From Betaproteobacteria bacterium (GTDB lineage: Bacteria; Pseudomonadota; Gammaproteobacteria; Burkholderiales; Casimicrobiaceae), in the NCBI GenBank assembly GCA_003153335.1, contig PLYG01000402.1, forward strand, positions 1 through 5,482: a stretch of 5,482 nt of DNA, read 5' to 3'. A program made the translations under genes and the position numbers. The notes below the pieces were generated by a model that saw only the letters and a list, made by a program, of their open reading frames with translations, ran no database searches and was not told where the DNA came from. Positions 5,334-5,482 of this stretch are shown one piece after another; the stretch's first letter is position 1, and every line of letters starts with the position of its first letter.

Positions 5334-5482
5334 ATGCCTCCTCCCCAAATCCACCCGGCGACCAAGACCCAAATCCTGGCGGAAGCGCTACCCTACATTC
5401 GGAGTTTCCACGGCAGGACCTTCGTCATCAAGTATGGCGGGGACGCAATGACCGAAAGCGCCCTCAAGGTAGCCTTTGCGGG
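5334..5482 (+). CDS. argB: Acetylglutamate kinase-like protein (ArgB), 3' end outside window
   Basis: The first 49 codons of an amino-acid-kinase-family protein. ArgB phosphorylates N-acetylglutamate, the second step of arginine synthesis. Recognisable parts are QILAEALPYIRSFHGRTFVIKYGGDAM, split here as QILAEALPYI (residues 13-22) and FVIKYGGDAM (30-39), the latter being the nucleotide-binding N-terminal Lys-Gly-Gly loop, followed by TESALKVAFA. An in-frame TAG at 5325-5327 fixes the start at 5334; no strong Shine-Dalgarno is visible. The loop normally reads KYGGNAM in ArgB and here reads KYGGDAM, and the leader (MPPPQIHPATKT) differs from the usual one, so this may be a second, diverged paralogue rather than the housekeeping gene. 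Only the start is visible, so completeness cannot be judged. Confidence 0.88.
   Translation, partial: MPPPQIHPATKTQILAEALPYIRSFHGRTFVIKYGGDAMTESALKVAFA

Overview
The window looks like a GC-rich betaproteobacterial chromosome, most likely Burkholderiales. This rests on the style of KdpD/KdpE, a TorF-like (TIGR02001) porin, and PtsN and ArgB sequences that read like those of Burkholderiaceae. The taxon is inferred from recalled protein similarity, not from a search.

Layout. Bases 1-2090 hold the C-terminal two thirds or more of the potassium-sensor kinase KdpD (+ strand, cut by the window edge). Its stop codon overlaps an ATG that opens a broken kdpE copy (2087 to about 2201). This copy keeps the first ~21 codons, then jumps out of frame to codons 178-187 and possibly 197-200. 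Next comes an intact exported outer-membrane beta-barrel gene of the TorF-like family (2226-3014), followed by what looks like the first six codons of a P-II gene (glnK-type, from 3026). After that a diverged second copy of the kdpD tail (3084-3123) leads into a complete kdpE (3120-3815). The porin gene is therefore wedged between two copies of the kdpD/kdpE junction, and the only intact response regulator is no longer adjacent to its kinase.

Downstream, a small single-membrane-segment protein is encoded on the - strand (4160-3918), converging on kdpE across a 10-bp-stem hairpin. Its upstream region has an unusual set of palindromes and helically phased GTAAA repeats. About 500 bp (4261-4759) holds no gene I can support. 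A complete PtsN-type EIIA(Ntr) protein (4760-5218) follows, and the window ends in the first 49 codons of an acetylglutamate kinase-like gene (5334 onward).

How the genes may work together. KdpD/KdpE control the high-affinity K+ ATPase. In E. coli, unphosphorylated EIIA(Ntr) binds KdpD and stimulates it, so a ptsN-type gene close to kdpDE is a suggestive neighbour. The porin with a P-II start codon region recalls the arrangement membrane-protein gene, glnK, amtB known in several betaproteobacteria, so nitrogen-related DNA seems to have been placed inside a potassium-signalling operon. The mosaic at 2050-3185 is the most noteworthy part of the window.
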